The position numbers and the translations under genes were made by a program. The notes beneath the pieces are model-generated. The model saw only the letters and a list, made by a program, of their open reading frames with translations, did no database searches and was not told the origin of the DNA. 64,000 nt of DNA from Paralichthys olivaceus (lineage: Eukaryota; Chordata; Actinopteri; Pleuronectiformes; Paralichthyidae), in the NCBI RefSeq assembly GCF_024713975.1, contig NC_091102.1, positions 26,385,001-26,449,000 of the forward strand. The letters are read 5' to 3'. Of this stretch, positions 33,783-44,609 are shown one piece after another (the first letter of the stretch is position 1; every line of letters begins with the position of its first letter).

Positions 33783-34268
33783 TTAAGGTCCAGTGTGTAG
33801 GATTTGACTTAAAGGGATCTGTTGGCAGAAATTTTATATAAAATAATCCTAGTAATGTTTCATCTAAATTGTACAAATTGTGGTTTTCTTTACCCTAGAA
33901 TTGGCCCTTTATATTTAAATACTTTATATTTACACGAGGAGTGGGTCCGCAGAGGCCACACAAGCCACACCAGGACAAACTACATTACATTACATGTCAT
34001 TTAGCTGACGCTTTTATACGAAGGAACTTACATTCTACATTTAGGAGGAGAATTTTTTTGGGAGTTCAGCATTTTGCACAAGGACACTTTGGCAAGGGCT
34101 GGGATTCAAGCAGCAAACCTTCTAGTTGGAGGACAACTGCTCAACCCCTCAGCCACATCCACAGTTGCCGAATTGATCACCTTTTAAGGAGAGGGTGAGG
34201 TGAGGGGTATTCAGCAACATGCAACTTCACCACTAGATGTCACTTAATTCTACACACTGAACCTTTAA
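33783..34268. mobile_element. Second copy of the TTAAAGGT MITE, interrupted by another repeat
   Basis: The left part (33,783-33,980) and right part (about 34,185-34,268) align with 30,041-30,415. They share TTGGCAGAAATTT, TATATTTAAATACTTTATAT, AGAGGGTGAGGTGAGGGGT and the inverted ends. About 200 bases at 33,981-34,184 are absent from the other copy and hold a different repeat. Confidence 0.75.
33981..34184 (-). mobile_element. Repeat nested in the MITE, with tRNA-like part
   Basis: It opens with ACATTACATGTCATTTAGCT and GACGCTTTTATACGAAGGAA, a phrase related to the tail of every coiled-coil array unit (for example 44,519-44,576). Its second half, reverse-complemented, resembles the tRNA-like segment at 31,878-31,950. 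The family name is uncertain. Confidence 0.55.
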
Positions 34269-37200
34269 GCTAGAGCAAGAGTTTGCCCTGAGACAGTTTA
34301 GTCTGTATGTATGGAAATGTTATGCTGTATCTAACAGTTCACATTAAAGCACTTGTTTAGAATTGTCTGCCAACACAAGAATGGAAAACACGTTTATTGT
34401 CTGTAAGGTCAGACAACAAAACAGTTGTATCAGTGTCACCTGTCCAGATAGATTAGTATTGATGCAAACTAGTTTAGACAGAAGTGAAAACATCGAGACT
34501 GAATTTATTAAGGTAACAGTGTAAGCTGCAGTAACAGAACCACAGAGAACTCCTGTCCTCAAGGAGCTAAATTACACAACCATAAAAAAATAAAAATTCT
34601 CCAAAATGTACAGCATTAACAGCAAGGCCAAGGGATTAACACAACTCCATTTATTCCTGCACCAGCCACATATTTCAATGGACTGCTTTGATTTTCCACT
34701 CCATCTTTGTAGTAACAAAAATTGATTCACTTTTCTCAGCTCAGGGGATTGTGCATATACAGAACATACAATATGTACAGTGCAATGAGCTGAGTTTCCT
34801 CCGTGGATAAAATCCAGTCTCAATGAAATTACATTTTAAGAAATGATGGTTTAGTGTCGAAGGCAATTATCTCATCTTGTTCCAAAATCTGAGGACACCC
34901 CATTAAAATGAATTAATGAAATAAGTTAGAGAAATAAATCATATTTCTCTAAATTCCTCAGGTAATGGTTATCATGGTCACTGTCCAGAAATTACTACTG
35001 TCCCATTGTAGTTCCTAATCGCACTGAATGTCTATAACCTGCTCTTAACAATCCAACTGTGCTGTCATTAGTGTCTACTCATTCTCTAATGATGGCATTT
35101 TCCTATTTTTAGACATTTTTAGATATCGTACTTCCCAGGATTAAACTAAAACCAGAAACTTCTTCATTCTAGCTTCAGTTTGATTTGCTGAATGTTTACA
35201 CGCATCATGGAATTTTCAGATGGAACTAAACTACTGAACTGAAGAGTAGCTAGTGAAGTACAAGGGGAAGAATACAAGCCATCTTTGGTTTTAGGGGTTT
35301 AAACGCATCATCGAGGAGATGAAGGTGAAGCTTGCTGTCTGCTCTCTTTGCCATCGCATGAGTTAAAAGGCTCCTAACGCTTAGTAAAAATCAATGACAG
35401 TTAATAGAACAAATGGTCCACTAGCTTTAAGCTAACTGGTTTTAATGAGTAGTGTAAGTTTCTGATCATGTACAGGCTCTATTACAAGATGGGATCTTTG
35501 TAGGAAAATGTGGGAAATAATAACAGTAACATTTGTAAAGAAAGAAGTTCTGGATCCATCAGAGCAAAAATGACTCAATCTTTGCTCCACAGATTCTACC
35601 TGGATTTTTACAAGCTGTCTTGTTTCTGTTCCATTACAGCTCAAAATCTGGTCCACTGGTGGCAGCTCCAGTTTGTTAATTCAATTAACTGCATATTGGT
35701 TTACTATTATTGTCATCAACACGAAGATACTGAGGTTAAATATCAAATCCAAACCAAAGTCAAATCAGGTGGAAAAGGGAATTGTGCTCACATTAACTAC
35801 AGGTCTGTTAGTGGTGCCAGCTGACAGAGCAAACTGCATCACATTTAACAAAGCATAATATTACACTTAGAGTTTGCCTGTATATGAAAGTTGTACATGT
35901 GTGATGTTAATTCAAAAGTATCTGTCCACTTCCAAAAGCAACAAATAGCATAACGACTGTGGGAGTCAATGAGCCGATAAAAATACAACAATAAAACCTG
36001 ATGGCGTGCACACACACTGTATACATGACCTGTCAGCATAAAAACCACTCACTGGTTTGAATGTTGTGACTGATGTACAAGGGAACACACTTCTATTAAA
36101 CCATCATCGAAACATCATATTCACACTTGAAAAATATGAGCAATCTGTATTTGGTCAAAAAGATTGAACAGCTAAAAGACTTGGGAATAATACGAAAAAA
36201 AATAAAATATCATTCAAAGAGATTGGAAAAGATCTAACAAAGGTGATCTTTGGGTTTGTCAAGAAAACTGACAACAGCCTGTAAGGAATTCGCTTTAAAC
36301 AAATAAACTGACAAACTAAGAAGATGAGCAGAGAAACTATGAAGACATTCTCTAGGCTGTGTGATCACAACTAAACATTTTCAACAGTGTCATGTAAAGG
36401 TGACAGGTGGCAGTAAGTGTGAATTGCTGATTTGGAACCTATAGCAGACAGGCAGTCCGACTTGAATTGATCTAAACAAAAACTATGAGAAAGAACAAAA
36501 GGGCAGCAATAGAAAGGGTGTTAAAGAAAGACAGCCCTGAAGAGAACACCACTTTGGATATTAGAAAATAGAAATTAAGGCCTCAAAGGAAAAGCCAGGA
36601 TCTTGCATAAAACCATCATCTTCCTGTATCAAAAGAGCATCTGTCAAAATGACTGTTATCCAGTCACTGCACGGAGTCCAACATTCACATACTGAGGTTG
36701 CAGCTGGTTTCACAGTATACCACGCTATGAAAAACAATGTTCATCATACCATGTACACTGTACATTTGCGCATTAACAGTGCAACTGAATGGAGAATGTC
36801 AGCTGTTCCCAAAAAGAGAAGCTAAAATTTAGCAGCATGCCATCGCTTTGGACATCACAAAGAAACACGGGGTTGTCCTTGAGAATGAAAATCCAGTTTG
36901 AAGAAGTTGTGAATTCAAAGTAGCTACCAAGAGAGGGGACACCTGTTCACCCATCTTTGACAACAGCATCCCTCAGCACAAATCAAATGTATCAAATCAA
37001 TGTACGTCCCATTATATATTATATTGATCCCCAATGAAAGAACATGAGTACATCTTTCAAATTAGACATTTGTACTTGGGCATTTGTCTCTGTGAGGACA
37101 CTTATTGACATTATACAGACCCTGACCTCAAGCACTTTAACTAAATGTCTAACCCAAACATTCGCCAAAGCTCTAACTAATTATAATTGAACCTCAGAGT

Positions 37201-37699
37201 CAAGTCATTACCCTCAAACAAATTGGTCCTCACAACTATAGAAGTACACAAACACAGAACCTAAGAGGTTAATGTCATTTGGATACTACTGCAGAACAGC
37301 ATCATGCTGCCTCTACATCACACATAAAACTGCATACATAATAATTAAGTGTCTAGTGATCATTTGTCATTTTTAAATACACTGTATTTGCTGTTGTGTA
37401 GTGTATACTTGCCCTGTGATCAGTAGTTTGCTGTCTTACAGTGACATCATAGAGATGTCTCGACAGCTAATCAGAAGGCTTAGTGCTGTATAACACTTGC
37501 TGCTTATTTTTTCATAGTAGACTAAAATCTGTTCTGTTCCTGGTCCATCAGCAGGTAGTGACATCCTGACCCACATCTGGCTGGTTTACATGTGGCCCAG
37601 GATTTGCCGGGATGTGGTGTATACCATGTAAAACTGTGGTGCTGCCTGTGTGAGAGTGACCCAGCAGCATCAGGTCCATCCAGACAAGCCTCAGCTCTG
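34269..37699 (-). other. Possible long 3' UTR of tmem170a, otherwise unassigned
   Basis: Few repeats are visible here compared with the rest of the window, and no protein-coding exon was found on either strand. Minus-strand AATAAA-type signals occur, for example TTTATT at about 34,391. A long 3' UTR of tmem170a would explain the low repeat density, but transcript evidence is needed. Confidence 0.25.
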
Positions 37700-40120
37700 C
37701 TAAAGGGTTGCGAGGACCCTGAGGAAAGAGATGATGAGGACACAAAAGGACTGTCCAACCCCAAAAACAAGAGCCTCCAAAGAGATCATCCTCTTCCCTG
37801 CCGCCTTGTAAACACCTGCGATGGCTGCACCTTAAAAACATGACAAAACATTACATAAGTATCCATTAACTGACCTGTTTTCTGATTTTAAGCCAAAATA
37901 TTTTCCATGAAATAGAGAAATAAAACTGAAATTTATATATATATATATATAAAGACGATAATTCTTCCAAACATGTCAGATTACAAAATAACAGTTCATT
38001 GATGTATGATAATGTAAAGTTGGTGGAATCTGGCCACGTTTTACTCGACTCTGGATTTTGTTTTGACATAAATCTGATGAAATGCAAATGCTTCCTTTAC
38101 TCGTAGAAGAGACGGGAGCAACTCCGGCAGATGGCCAGAAGCTGCCCAACGTCTTGGGTGTGATAGTTAAAAGGGCACTTTAATCAAGTAGTTTAACTAA
38201 TTAGTACTTCTTGAGAGAGTAGAAATATTTAATCATTTAGTCAACTAATAGTGCACATCCCCATTACTTACTGGTGAGGACTCCCCCACACACTGGTCCC
38301 ACGATGCCCATGAGGAGGATTGCAATGGGCATGAATCGGGCCATCCTGTGCTGACGCAGCGTGGCAAGGGAGAGGAGAGCTGCAGGCAGGTGGAAGACCA
38401 GGGAAGAAACCGCTGCCCACAGAAACACTCCATACCACATCTCTGCACAAACACAGTCATGTAGTCAATCATCACTTCATGCTAATCAAATAATGAATCA
38501 TAAACAGTTCCACATGACGCTGGACCAATTAAATCAGATCATTACATTTTTCATTAACATGATTCTTCATTCCACTCACTACATCTCGTCTGTGAAAAGG
38601 ATTTTGACAAATATGAGCGACCAATGAAAGGAAATACCTGAATACATAAATATGATACCACGCAGAGGGTTAGGGTTAGTGGCCAGTCTCCACATCTCAA
38701 CTGAACTGAACACCTATGGGAGACTTCAAAATGACAGTGCTCTCCAACCACCAGCATCAAGATACCAAAGAAAGGAATATCTTTTGGAAATTCCCTCTTC
38801 CTTCCGTCAGAAGAGTTTCACACATCAGTACAGTCTACAGGTTCATGGGGAACAAAGAAGATTGAGACTCAAGTCCGAGTCAGGACAGGGCCAAGTCCCA
38901 TACTTCAGCTTTTGAGTCCAAGACAAGTCACAATATTTTCTTAATCACATTAGCCACCACTTAAAGATGCACACATCATTACAGAAGCAGTTAATATATT
39001 ACATTTATATTACTGTTTTGTAATATAGGTGTATAATTCTTTCCCAAACTTAATCCATGGAAATGCATAGATTCTCTTGACTAAGATACATCAGTACACA
39101 ACACAAGGAGTCCACATATCTGTGCTATGGTGTCCACAGTATCTTAAAATGAAAATACATATTGGTCAGTACCATTATATTGTTCTCTTGATTCCATGAT
39201 TGTACATTTCTGGAATCCAGATGGTTCCATAAGTATTTGGACAGTGACACAATCAAGGGACTATGAATAACAGTCTTTAATTCCTTAATGTGTAATGTCA
39301 GTGTTTACACTCACCTCTACATGATATATTTGATCAAAACCTTTGAATTAAAGTTGAAAGATTACAGTCACCTCTATGATTTTGTTATAAACCGATTGGG
39401 GAGGTGTAAGGAGGGAAAACTGAAGAAAAAGTGTGACTTAATTGCATTGTTGTGAATGGAACAATGGCTTTAGGCTGAGGAACAAAGATTGGATTTTGCA
39501 TTAACTTGTTGCTCAATAATCAAATACAAGCAGGTGGATAGTCAGACACGTTCTGGCCTCAGCCTCCCCCACAATACTTAGGAGAGCACACAACTATAGC
39601 AGCGCACAGGGATGGAATTCAGCGTTACGTAACGTTATTAAACAGCTAACAACTCACGTTAGAGGTGGTGAATTGAGCTAACCCAAATAACATGGAAACT
39701 CCCAACAGCCTCTGTCCACCATCGCTTGGGACAAGTCAGAGTGTTATTTTAACAACAGCTGAGAGTTAGCAGGGAGCGAGCTCGCTTCGCTAATATACAG
39801 GAGATATCGAAATAATGCTAACAGTGCGTCCAGCTACTAACCTACAAGGAGACATTTACAAGAGGACTAAGCACATTATAGCACTGAACACGTTTGTAAA
39901 CAGGGGGAACGTGGAACACGCATTGTGATATTCCTCAACCTATAGTGTGTAAGTCAGCACTGTTTGCAGGTTTTGTAGCTAACAAGCTAGCAAACATTAG
40001 CCCACCTGAGAAGTCGCTGAGAGACGTGTCGTTTCCTCGGTGTGTGCCATTTTTCCTCGGCACTAAATTCAACCCGAGTATTTGCTGGACAAAGCCGACC
40101 TCACTGTATCTGTCCGTCAT
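37700..40120 (-). CDS. tmem170a: Transmembrane protein 170A (three exons)
   Basis: Exons on the minus strand are 40,120-40,006, 38,442-38,272 and 37,830-37,700 (TAG stop). All introns are GT-AG and the codon phases join cleanly to give 138 residues, near the usual length of about 144. The N-terminal part has VQQILGLNLVPR and two N-glycosylation sequons (N24, N30). The family core EMWYGVFLWAAVSSLVFHLP starts at 39, continues with FMPIAILLMGIVGPVCGGVL, and exon 3 gives AAIAGVYKAAGK and FLRVLATL at the C-terminus. There are three membrane helices (about 42-65, 75-97, 113-135). TMEM170A is an ER/nuclear-envelope protein implicated in ER sheet formation and nuclear pore assembly (family knowledge). 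Assignment to 170A over 170B rests on WYGVFLW and ILLMGIVGP. The gene is intact. Confidence 0.92.
38868..38945. repeat. Dispersed repeat fragment in tmem170a intron 1
   Basis: CAAGTCCGAGTCAGGACAGG, then GCCAAGTCCCATACTTCAGC and GAGTCCAAGACAAGTC is typical of a fish repeat built of AAGTCC-type words, which I associate with a hAT terminus. Confidence 0.45.
39215..39375. mobile_element. DNA-transposon-like repeat remnant in tmem170a intron 1
   Basis: CCATAAGTATTTGGACAGTG followed by ACACAATC is the start of a widespread fish repeat. ATTTGATCAAAACCTTTGAA and TTAAAGTTGAAAG follow as expected after a deletion. No coding part. Confidence 0.5.
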
Positions 40121-40343
40121 GTCTCACACCGACACTGGACGCTGCATGAGGGACAGATGGACAAGAGACGTGGGAAACCATCAGAGTGGTTGCTGTGGGA
40201 TTTCACAACACTCCATCTCGACGTAACACCAGCTAGCTGCAGGTTTTTACTTCTTCTTCTCTCGGTTTACTGGCGGATCGCAAACAACTTAAGGTGTACA
40301 CCGCCACCTACTGTACAAGAGTGTCCATCATGTCATTAAACCA

Positions 40344-40571
40344 TAGACTGTATATAAAGAAGGACGTAGTGTCCGTGACGCCACCCGTTGGTTTCTGAAG
40401 AGCGAAAATGAGGCTCGTAGTGGGCGTTTCACCCGGCGCCATCTTGCCGGGGCCTGACTCCTCCTAGTTCCTGGCTAACCCATAAATGGGCAAAAAGGAG
40501 GCGCGCTAACCGGTTTGCGCCGCAGTGTTGTTGCTCCGGGATGGTCGCGGTCGTAACATCGAACCGAACAG
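40344..40571 (+). repeat. Teleost dispersed repeat with promoter-like and exon-like sequence
   Basis: It starts CCATAGACTGTATATAAAGA, then GTAGTGTCCGTGACGCCACC and GTTGGTTTCTGAAGAG. A CGCCATCTTG motif (YY1-like) follows. The word order is that of a repeat I know to be common in fish. Near its end GAACAGAG precedes GTAAGT at 40,572, a perfect splice donor. It lies about 1 kb before the left edge of the coiled-coil array and about 220 bases upstream of tmem170a in the opposite direction. Confidence 0.45.
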
Positions 40572-41588
40572 AGGTAAGTTACCCTGAAACTTTACAACAA
40601 CAAAACCTATTGATTTATTTATTATCATAATTACATATACTTACAAGCCTCAAGTGGTTTTTGATGTTATTGAGGTAATTTACTGTTTATTTAACACGTC
40701 TAATGAAGTTTGAAGCAAGTTAACTAGCTTTAGTAAAGAGTTGTGTTTTGTCATTTGATTGTAATTTTAATAAGTTAATATTAATAAGCTGCATGTGATA
40801 CAGACTTGTATAACCACCATTACTATTACAACCTCTTTTTTTAGCCTGTTATAGAATTCACAGTGAATTAGACTCAGTGTAGATGTGATTATAATCTCTG
40901 CACACTACTGTTGTAAACAGTGCTCATATTTATTATATATGTATCTGTTTTAACACTGCGAGAAGTTGAGGGACTTGAAGTGGACTGTTATCAACAGCAC
41001 TGTGAGAGATTATCACCCTTGAATATTACATATGTGGTAGAAAGACATTATATATATTTGTACAATGTTTATTTCTTTTAGTACATCAGTTTGGCTGAAA
41101 TCTGTGGTGCTTCCACCTGCTGAACACAGAATAAACTGTAAGTACCCGTCTTGGCTGCTTAACACAGCTGATATTACATGTGTCAAAATTATTGTAATTA
41201 TTGTATTGTACAGTATCTGTAAATAATCGTGTTTCTCCTCTTTTCCTTAATATCTACAGATGTGACAATGATTTCAGCATAAAACATCCTTTAACATGAC
41301 TTTTTTCATTTCATGAAGCACTGCAACACCTGATGTCCTCAGAATCCACTGTGGCCGTAGCAACATGGTGGAGATCGGCAGCTTCAGGCTGGTCAACATG
41401 ATAATAATATTGAGTCAATTTCTATATCCATTGTGGTTGGTAAAATTAACACTATCACAACAATGTTCATCTTTTACTTTCAGATTTGATAAACCTTAGT
41501 TAAAAAGTGTTGTCTTTTCTTTTTTGCCATAAGAGACAGAACACGGTCAGCACAGCTATGTCCCTCAGGTTCGTCCGTCCCTAATAAA
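40572..41588 (+). other. Flank of the array with splice-like blocks
   Basis: After the donor at 40,572 there is an AG acceptor near 41,080 and a GTAAGT donor near 41,139. Another acceptor (TATCTACAG) lies at about 41,260, and an exon-like block contains ATGTCCTCAGAATCC at about 41,333. Together they could be small untranslated exons leading toward the truncated exon 3 at 41,590. This is a reading of consensus sites only. Confidence 0.25.
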
Positions 41589-41747
41589 ATGATGACCGAT
41601 AAGGACAAGGCAAGGATTCAAAAGGAGCAAAAGAAAGCAAAGAAAGAGGCAGAGAAGAGGCAAAAGAAGGAGCTGCAAGAGAAGAAGAGGCAGGAGCAGA
41701 GAGACAAACTAGACAGAGAGAAGGAGGAGAAGCGGCAAAGCAAATGA
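41589..41747 (+). pseudogene. Truncated first copy: exon 3 of the coiled-coil gene only
   Basis: Array homology begins at 41,590, inside exon 3, so exons 1 and 2 of this copy are absent. A different upstream sequence supplies two ATG codons in frame (41,589 and 41,592), leaving an open frame of 52 codons. It begins MMTDKDKARIQKEQKKAKKE and stops at the same place as the full copies. It alone has AGC (Ser) instead of AGG (Arg) before the last Lys. The usual acceptor is missing. It could be the last exon of a transcript from the flank, or simply the ragged array edge. Confidence 0.6.
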
Positions 41748-42190
41748 AGAAAATATTTACATTTAGGGCATTTAGCAGATGCTTTTGTCCAAAGCAACTT
41801 ACAATAAGTACATTTGTCACAAGAGAGAAACCATTCTTAAAAAAATAAAGACATTTGAAATTGAATCAATCATCTCTTGTTTCTTCCTCAATACACCCTG
41901 GTGTTCATTTTGTAAGTCATGGTTCCATATAGAGTCAAATATATGATGTGTATATGATGTGATTGAAAGCTAGTAATGTCCAATGGGTGCAGGTCGAGGA
42001 GGGCATGCAGTGTCCTCGAGCTCTCTGTCAGGCTCCACCCCTCGCTCCTACTAATGTGGTCACTTCTGATTTTAAAAAACGAGATGTATTTTCAGACTTT
42101 CATTCTTCACATTTTAGATTCACATCTAAAAAGAAATGATTGTAGGGCTCATATCATGGAAAACTGTTTGTTTAATATCACATTTAACTG

Positions 42191-42286
42191 ACAGTGTCTG
42201 TGATGTCCTATGTGACAGCTTCTGTGATGTCACATGTGACAGTGTCTATGATGTCAAATGTGACAGTGTCTATGATGTCATATTTG
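42191..42286 (+). promoter_or_regulatory. Four 24-bp direct repeats upstream of each coiled-coil gene
   Basis: Units at 42,191, 42,215, 42,239 and 42,263 share ACAGTGTCTATGATGTCAAA followed by TGTG with few changes. Each holds TGATGTC(A), close to a CRE/ATF-type half site. The block is about 200 bases before the start codon and recurs at the same place in all units (from 44,951, 47,711, 50,471, 53,231, 55,991, 58,751 and 61,511). One column (42,209) is T in copies 1-5 and C in copies 6-8. The regulatory role is inferred from position and repetition. Confidence 0.5.
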
Positions 42287-42347
42287 ACTTTGATTGTTTA
42301 ATGTAATTTATCTTTACTTCAAAGCCATCACTACCAGGTTCAGTGCC

Positions 42348-42353
42348 TATAAG
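42348..42353 (+). promoter_or_regulatory. TATA-like box of copy 1
   Basis: TATAAG at 42,348, 140 bases before the exon 1 ATG. A start site would fall near 42,378, giving a 5' UTR of about 110 bases. It is identical in every unit. Later TATATAATA (about 42,461) is closer to the ATG and would leave almost no UTR. Confidence 0.4.
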
Positions 42354-42487
42354 AGTTATGGAGGAGACCTTATGAGCACAACAGCTCCAAAACTAGACCA
42401 CAGATCCACAAATCTTCGATACACGAGACCGTCAGAAGACAGTATATACTTCAGTACACATATATAATACCCCTATATTTGGCCAAC

Positions 42488-44507
42488 ATGCCAAAGAACA
42501 AGTCAGGAAGGGTAAGGTTTCTAAGCAGGACACATCGACGATTTTATTTTATTTTTCCAATGTTTGTCTCAAACTCAAAAATATTTTTTCTGTGAGGGGA
42601 TGGACTTTAAATGAACCCATCACATTGGTGCTAATGCTAGAATGCTAGCAGTAGCATACTAGTGATTTTTTTTAATTTGTGTGTGCACTGCGTGGTGAAA
42701 TCTCTCGCAAGTCACGTAATTAAACGTAAACGTAATTGTTGACAATAATAATAAATATTGTAGTTAATTAGTTATATCATTAGCTATATATTGTTTGTTT
42801 TTCATTTAATCAATAATCGTGTAAATCCTGAAACCGTGATATTTCCTCTGGCTCTGCGCCAAAATTTCATATCGTGACATCCATAGTATGTAGAGACTGT
42901 ATTTAACAGAATTGAAGAAACTGTATTTAAATGTACTGGTGGTTAAATCAATGATTTGTTGGTCTGGTTCATCAACATTTAATTCAAAGTGAGTGTGGGA
43001 CTGTGTTTTTAACTGTTATATGTTTGTTCGTGTCTTTCAGGTGCCAGACCACGAGAAATTGTTTGAGGACCTCCTTGAGGAAAAGCAGAATTTGGATTCT
43101 AAGAATATGCATCTGGCTCATGAAAATGCCAGTCTGAAGATCGCCATGTCCTGCAAAGAAGCTTCATGGAAAAAGGAAAAGGAGAGCATGCAGAATGCAG
43201 ATTATGAAAAACTCAAGGAAGAACTACAGCTCGACCTTAAGGATGCCAAGAAAGAGTTGAGGCTCCAAGAGAAGGACTACAGGTCCTTGAGTACTCGTTG
43301 TCAAAGCCAGCAGGCAGAGATCCACAAGATCAGACGTGACCTCAAGCAAAGGTGCAACCACGTCAATGAGCTGGAGTACTCCATTAAACAGAGGGAACAG
43401 GTGATCGACAGGACAGTGCATGAGAAAATGGCACTGGAAGAGGAAATCAATGAGCTCACAACCAAGCTCAAAGCTATGGGGACAAAAGTTCTCCAGAACG
43501 AGCCTGACTGGCAGTCAGAAATCAAGGCTCTGAAGCGCGAGCTCAGCCGTGAGCAGGCAGAGAAGGAGGCTGGCTCCAGTAGAATCAAGGAGCTGGAGAG
43601 ACAGCTCAAGGTCACAGAAGAGAAGTGGGTGACCAAACATGAGGCCAGAATTGTCCAAACGGATCAGCTGATCAACAGTCTCACCAGTCAAAATAAGGCA
43701 CTGGAAGCCAGCAACAAGAAACTCCTGTCCATGCAGCAAGCCATGGAGGCAAGGATCCTCCAGAACAAGACTGAGTGGGAGACTAAAGTTAACACTCTGG
43801 AGGACCATCTCAGTAGTGAGCGGGTGGAGAAGGAGGCTGGCTCCAATCGAATCAAGGAGCTGGAGAGACAGCTCAAGGTCACAGAAGAGAAGTGGGTGAC
43901 CAAACGTGAGGCCAGAATTGTCTATACGGATCAGGTGATCAACAGTCTCAGCAGTCAGAATATGGCACTGGAAGCCAGCAACCAGAGGCTCATCTCCGTG
44001 CAGCAAGCCATCGAGGCAAGGATCCTCCAGAACAAGACTGAGTGGGAGACGAAAGTTAACACTCTGGAGGACCATCTCAGTAGTGAGCAGGCTGAGAAGG
44101 AGGCTGGCTTCACAAAAATCAAGGAGCTGGAGAAACTGGTCAGCAATACTGAGCAGATGTGGGCGGCCAAGCATGAGGCAGACATACTAAAGCTGCTCAT
44201 TCTGAAACAGATCAAGCTTCAGGTAAGTCACATCAGCTCTGTTTGATCTGAATAAGAACTTGTTGCACTTTAAGTTTGTTTCTTATTCAGACTTTTGAAA
44301 GAGAAAATATCTAAACACTTGTCGTCTCTGTCTTTTCAGGAACTGGCCTTGATGACCGATAAGGACAAGGCAAGGATTCAAAAGGAGCAAAAGAAAGCAA
44401 AGAAAGAGGCAGAGAAGAGGCAAAAGAAGGAGCTGCAAGAGAAGAAGAGGCAGGAGCAGAGAGACAAACTAGACAGAGAGAAGGAGGAGAAGCGGCAAAG
44501 GAAATGA
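42488..44507 (+). CDS. Array gene copy 1: 457-residue coiled-coil protein (three exons)
   Basis: Exons are 42,488-42,511, 43,041-44,222 and 44,340-44,507. All junctions are phase 0 with GT-AG introns of 529 and 117 bp. The start is chosen because MPKNKSGR has an A at -3 and ends at a GTAAGG donor. The alternative ATG at 42,993 lies inside intron 1. Residues 9-156 are heptad-rich coiled coil. Residues 157-245, 246-334 and 335-402 are 89-residue repeats (the last one partial) with LQN..EW...., KEAG..RIKELERQLK and TEEKWVTK. Exon 3 encodes a K/E/R-only helix (KKAKKEAEKRQKKELQEKKR) like a single alpha-helix domain or nuclear signal. There is no signal peptide or membrane segment. The family is not recognised; a structural or scaffold role is only a guess. 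This copy has K75, R82, W165, R174, T252 and R297. Confidence 0.8.
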
Positions 44508-44514
44508 AGAAAAT

Positions 44515-44609
44515 ATTTACATTTAGGGCATTTAGCAGATGCTTTTGTCCAAAGCAACTTACAATAAGTACATTTGTGACAAGAGAGAAACCATTCTTAA
44601 AAAAATAAA
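44515..44609 (+). terminator. 3' UTR of copy 1: transposon-derived segment and AATAAA
   Basis: Right after the stop, ACATTTAGGGCATTTAGCAG and ATGCTTTTGTCCAAAGCAAC, then TTACAATAAGTACATTTG, match a phrase common in fish transposable elements; a relative is at 33,984-34,040. AATAAA follows at 44,604-44,609. The same arrangement is found 2,760 bases apart in all units (AATAAA at 41,844, 47,364, 50,124, 52,884, 55,644, 58,404, 61,164 and 63,924). Confidence 0.65.

Noticed and set aside
37522-37841. Minus-strand frames of 82 and 97 codons over tmem170a exon 3
   Set aside because: They are in the wrong reading frames. The correct frame joins exon 2 at the splice site and ends in FLRVLATL.
41976-42191. 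71-codon frame in the spacer of each unit (starts MSNGCRSRR)
   Set aside because: It lies between poly(A) signal and promoter region, has no recognisable domain, and changes between copies (Y/F) follow ordinary spacer variation.
42993-43040. In-frame ATG extending exon 2 upstream by 16 codons
   Set aside because: The segment ends in TTTCAG, a good acceptor, and a short exon with an in-phase ATG and donor exists at 42,488-42,511. The extension is read as intron, although an internal start cannot be excluded.
43515-44174. 219-codon antisense frame conserved in all eight array units
   Set aside because: It is the complement of the K/E/L-rich coiled-coil exon, and its leucine-rich text mirrors the sense repeats. 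It persists because the units are nearly identical, not because it is selected.
44291-44339. Alternative exon 3 start after the AG at 44,289-44,290
   Set aside because: The acceptor TCTTTTCAG at 44,339 gives a clean phase-0 join into the conserved part. The upstream AG would shift into sequence with no coding character.
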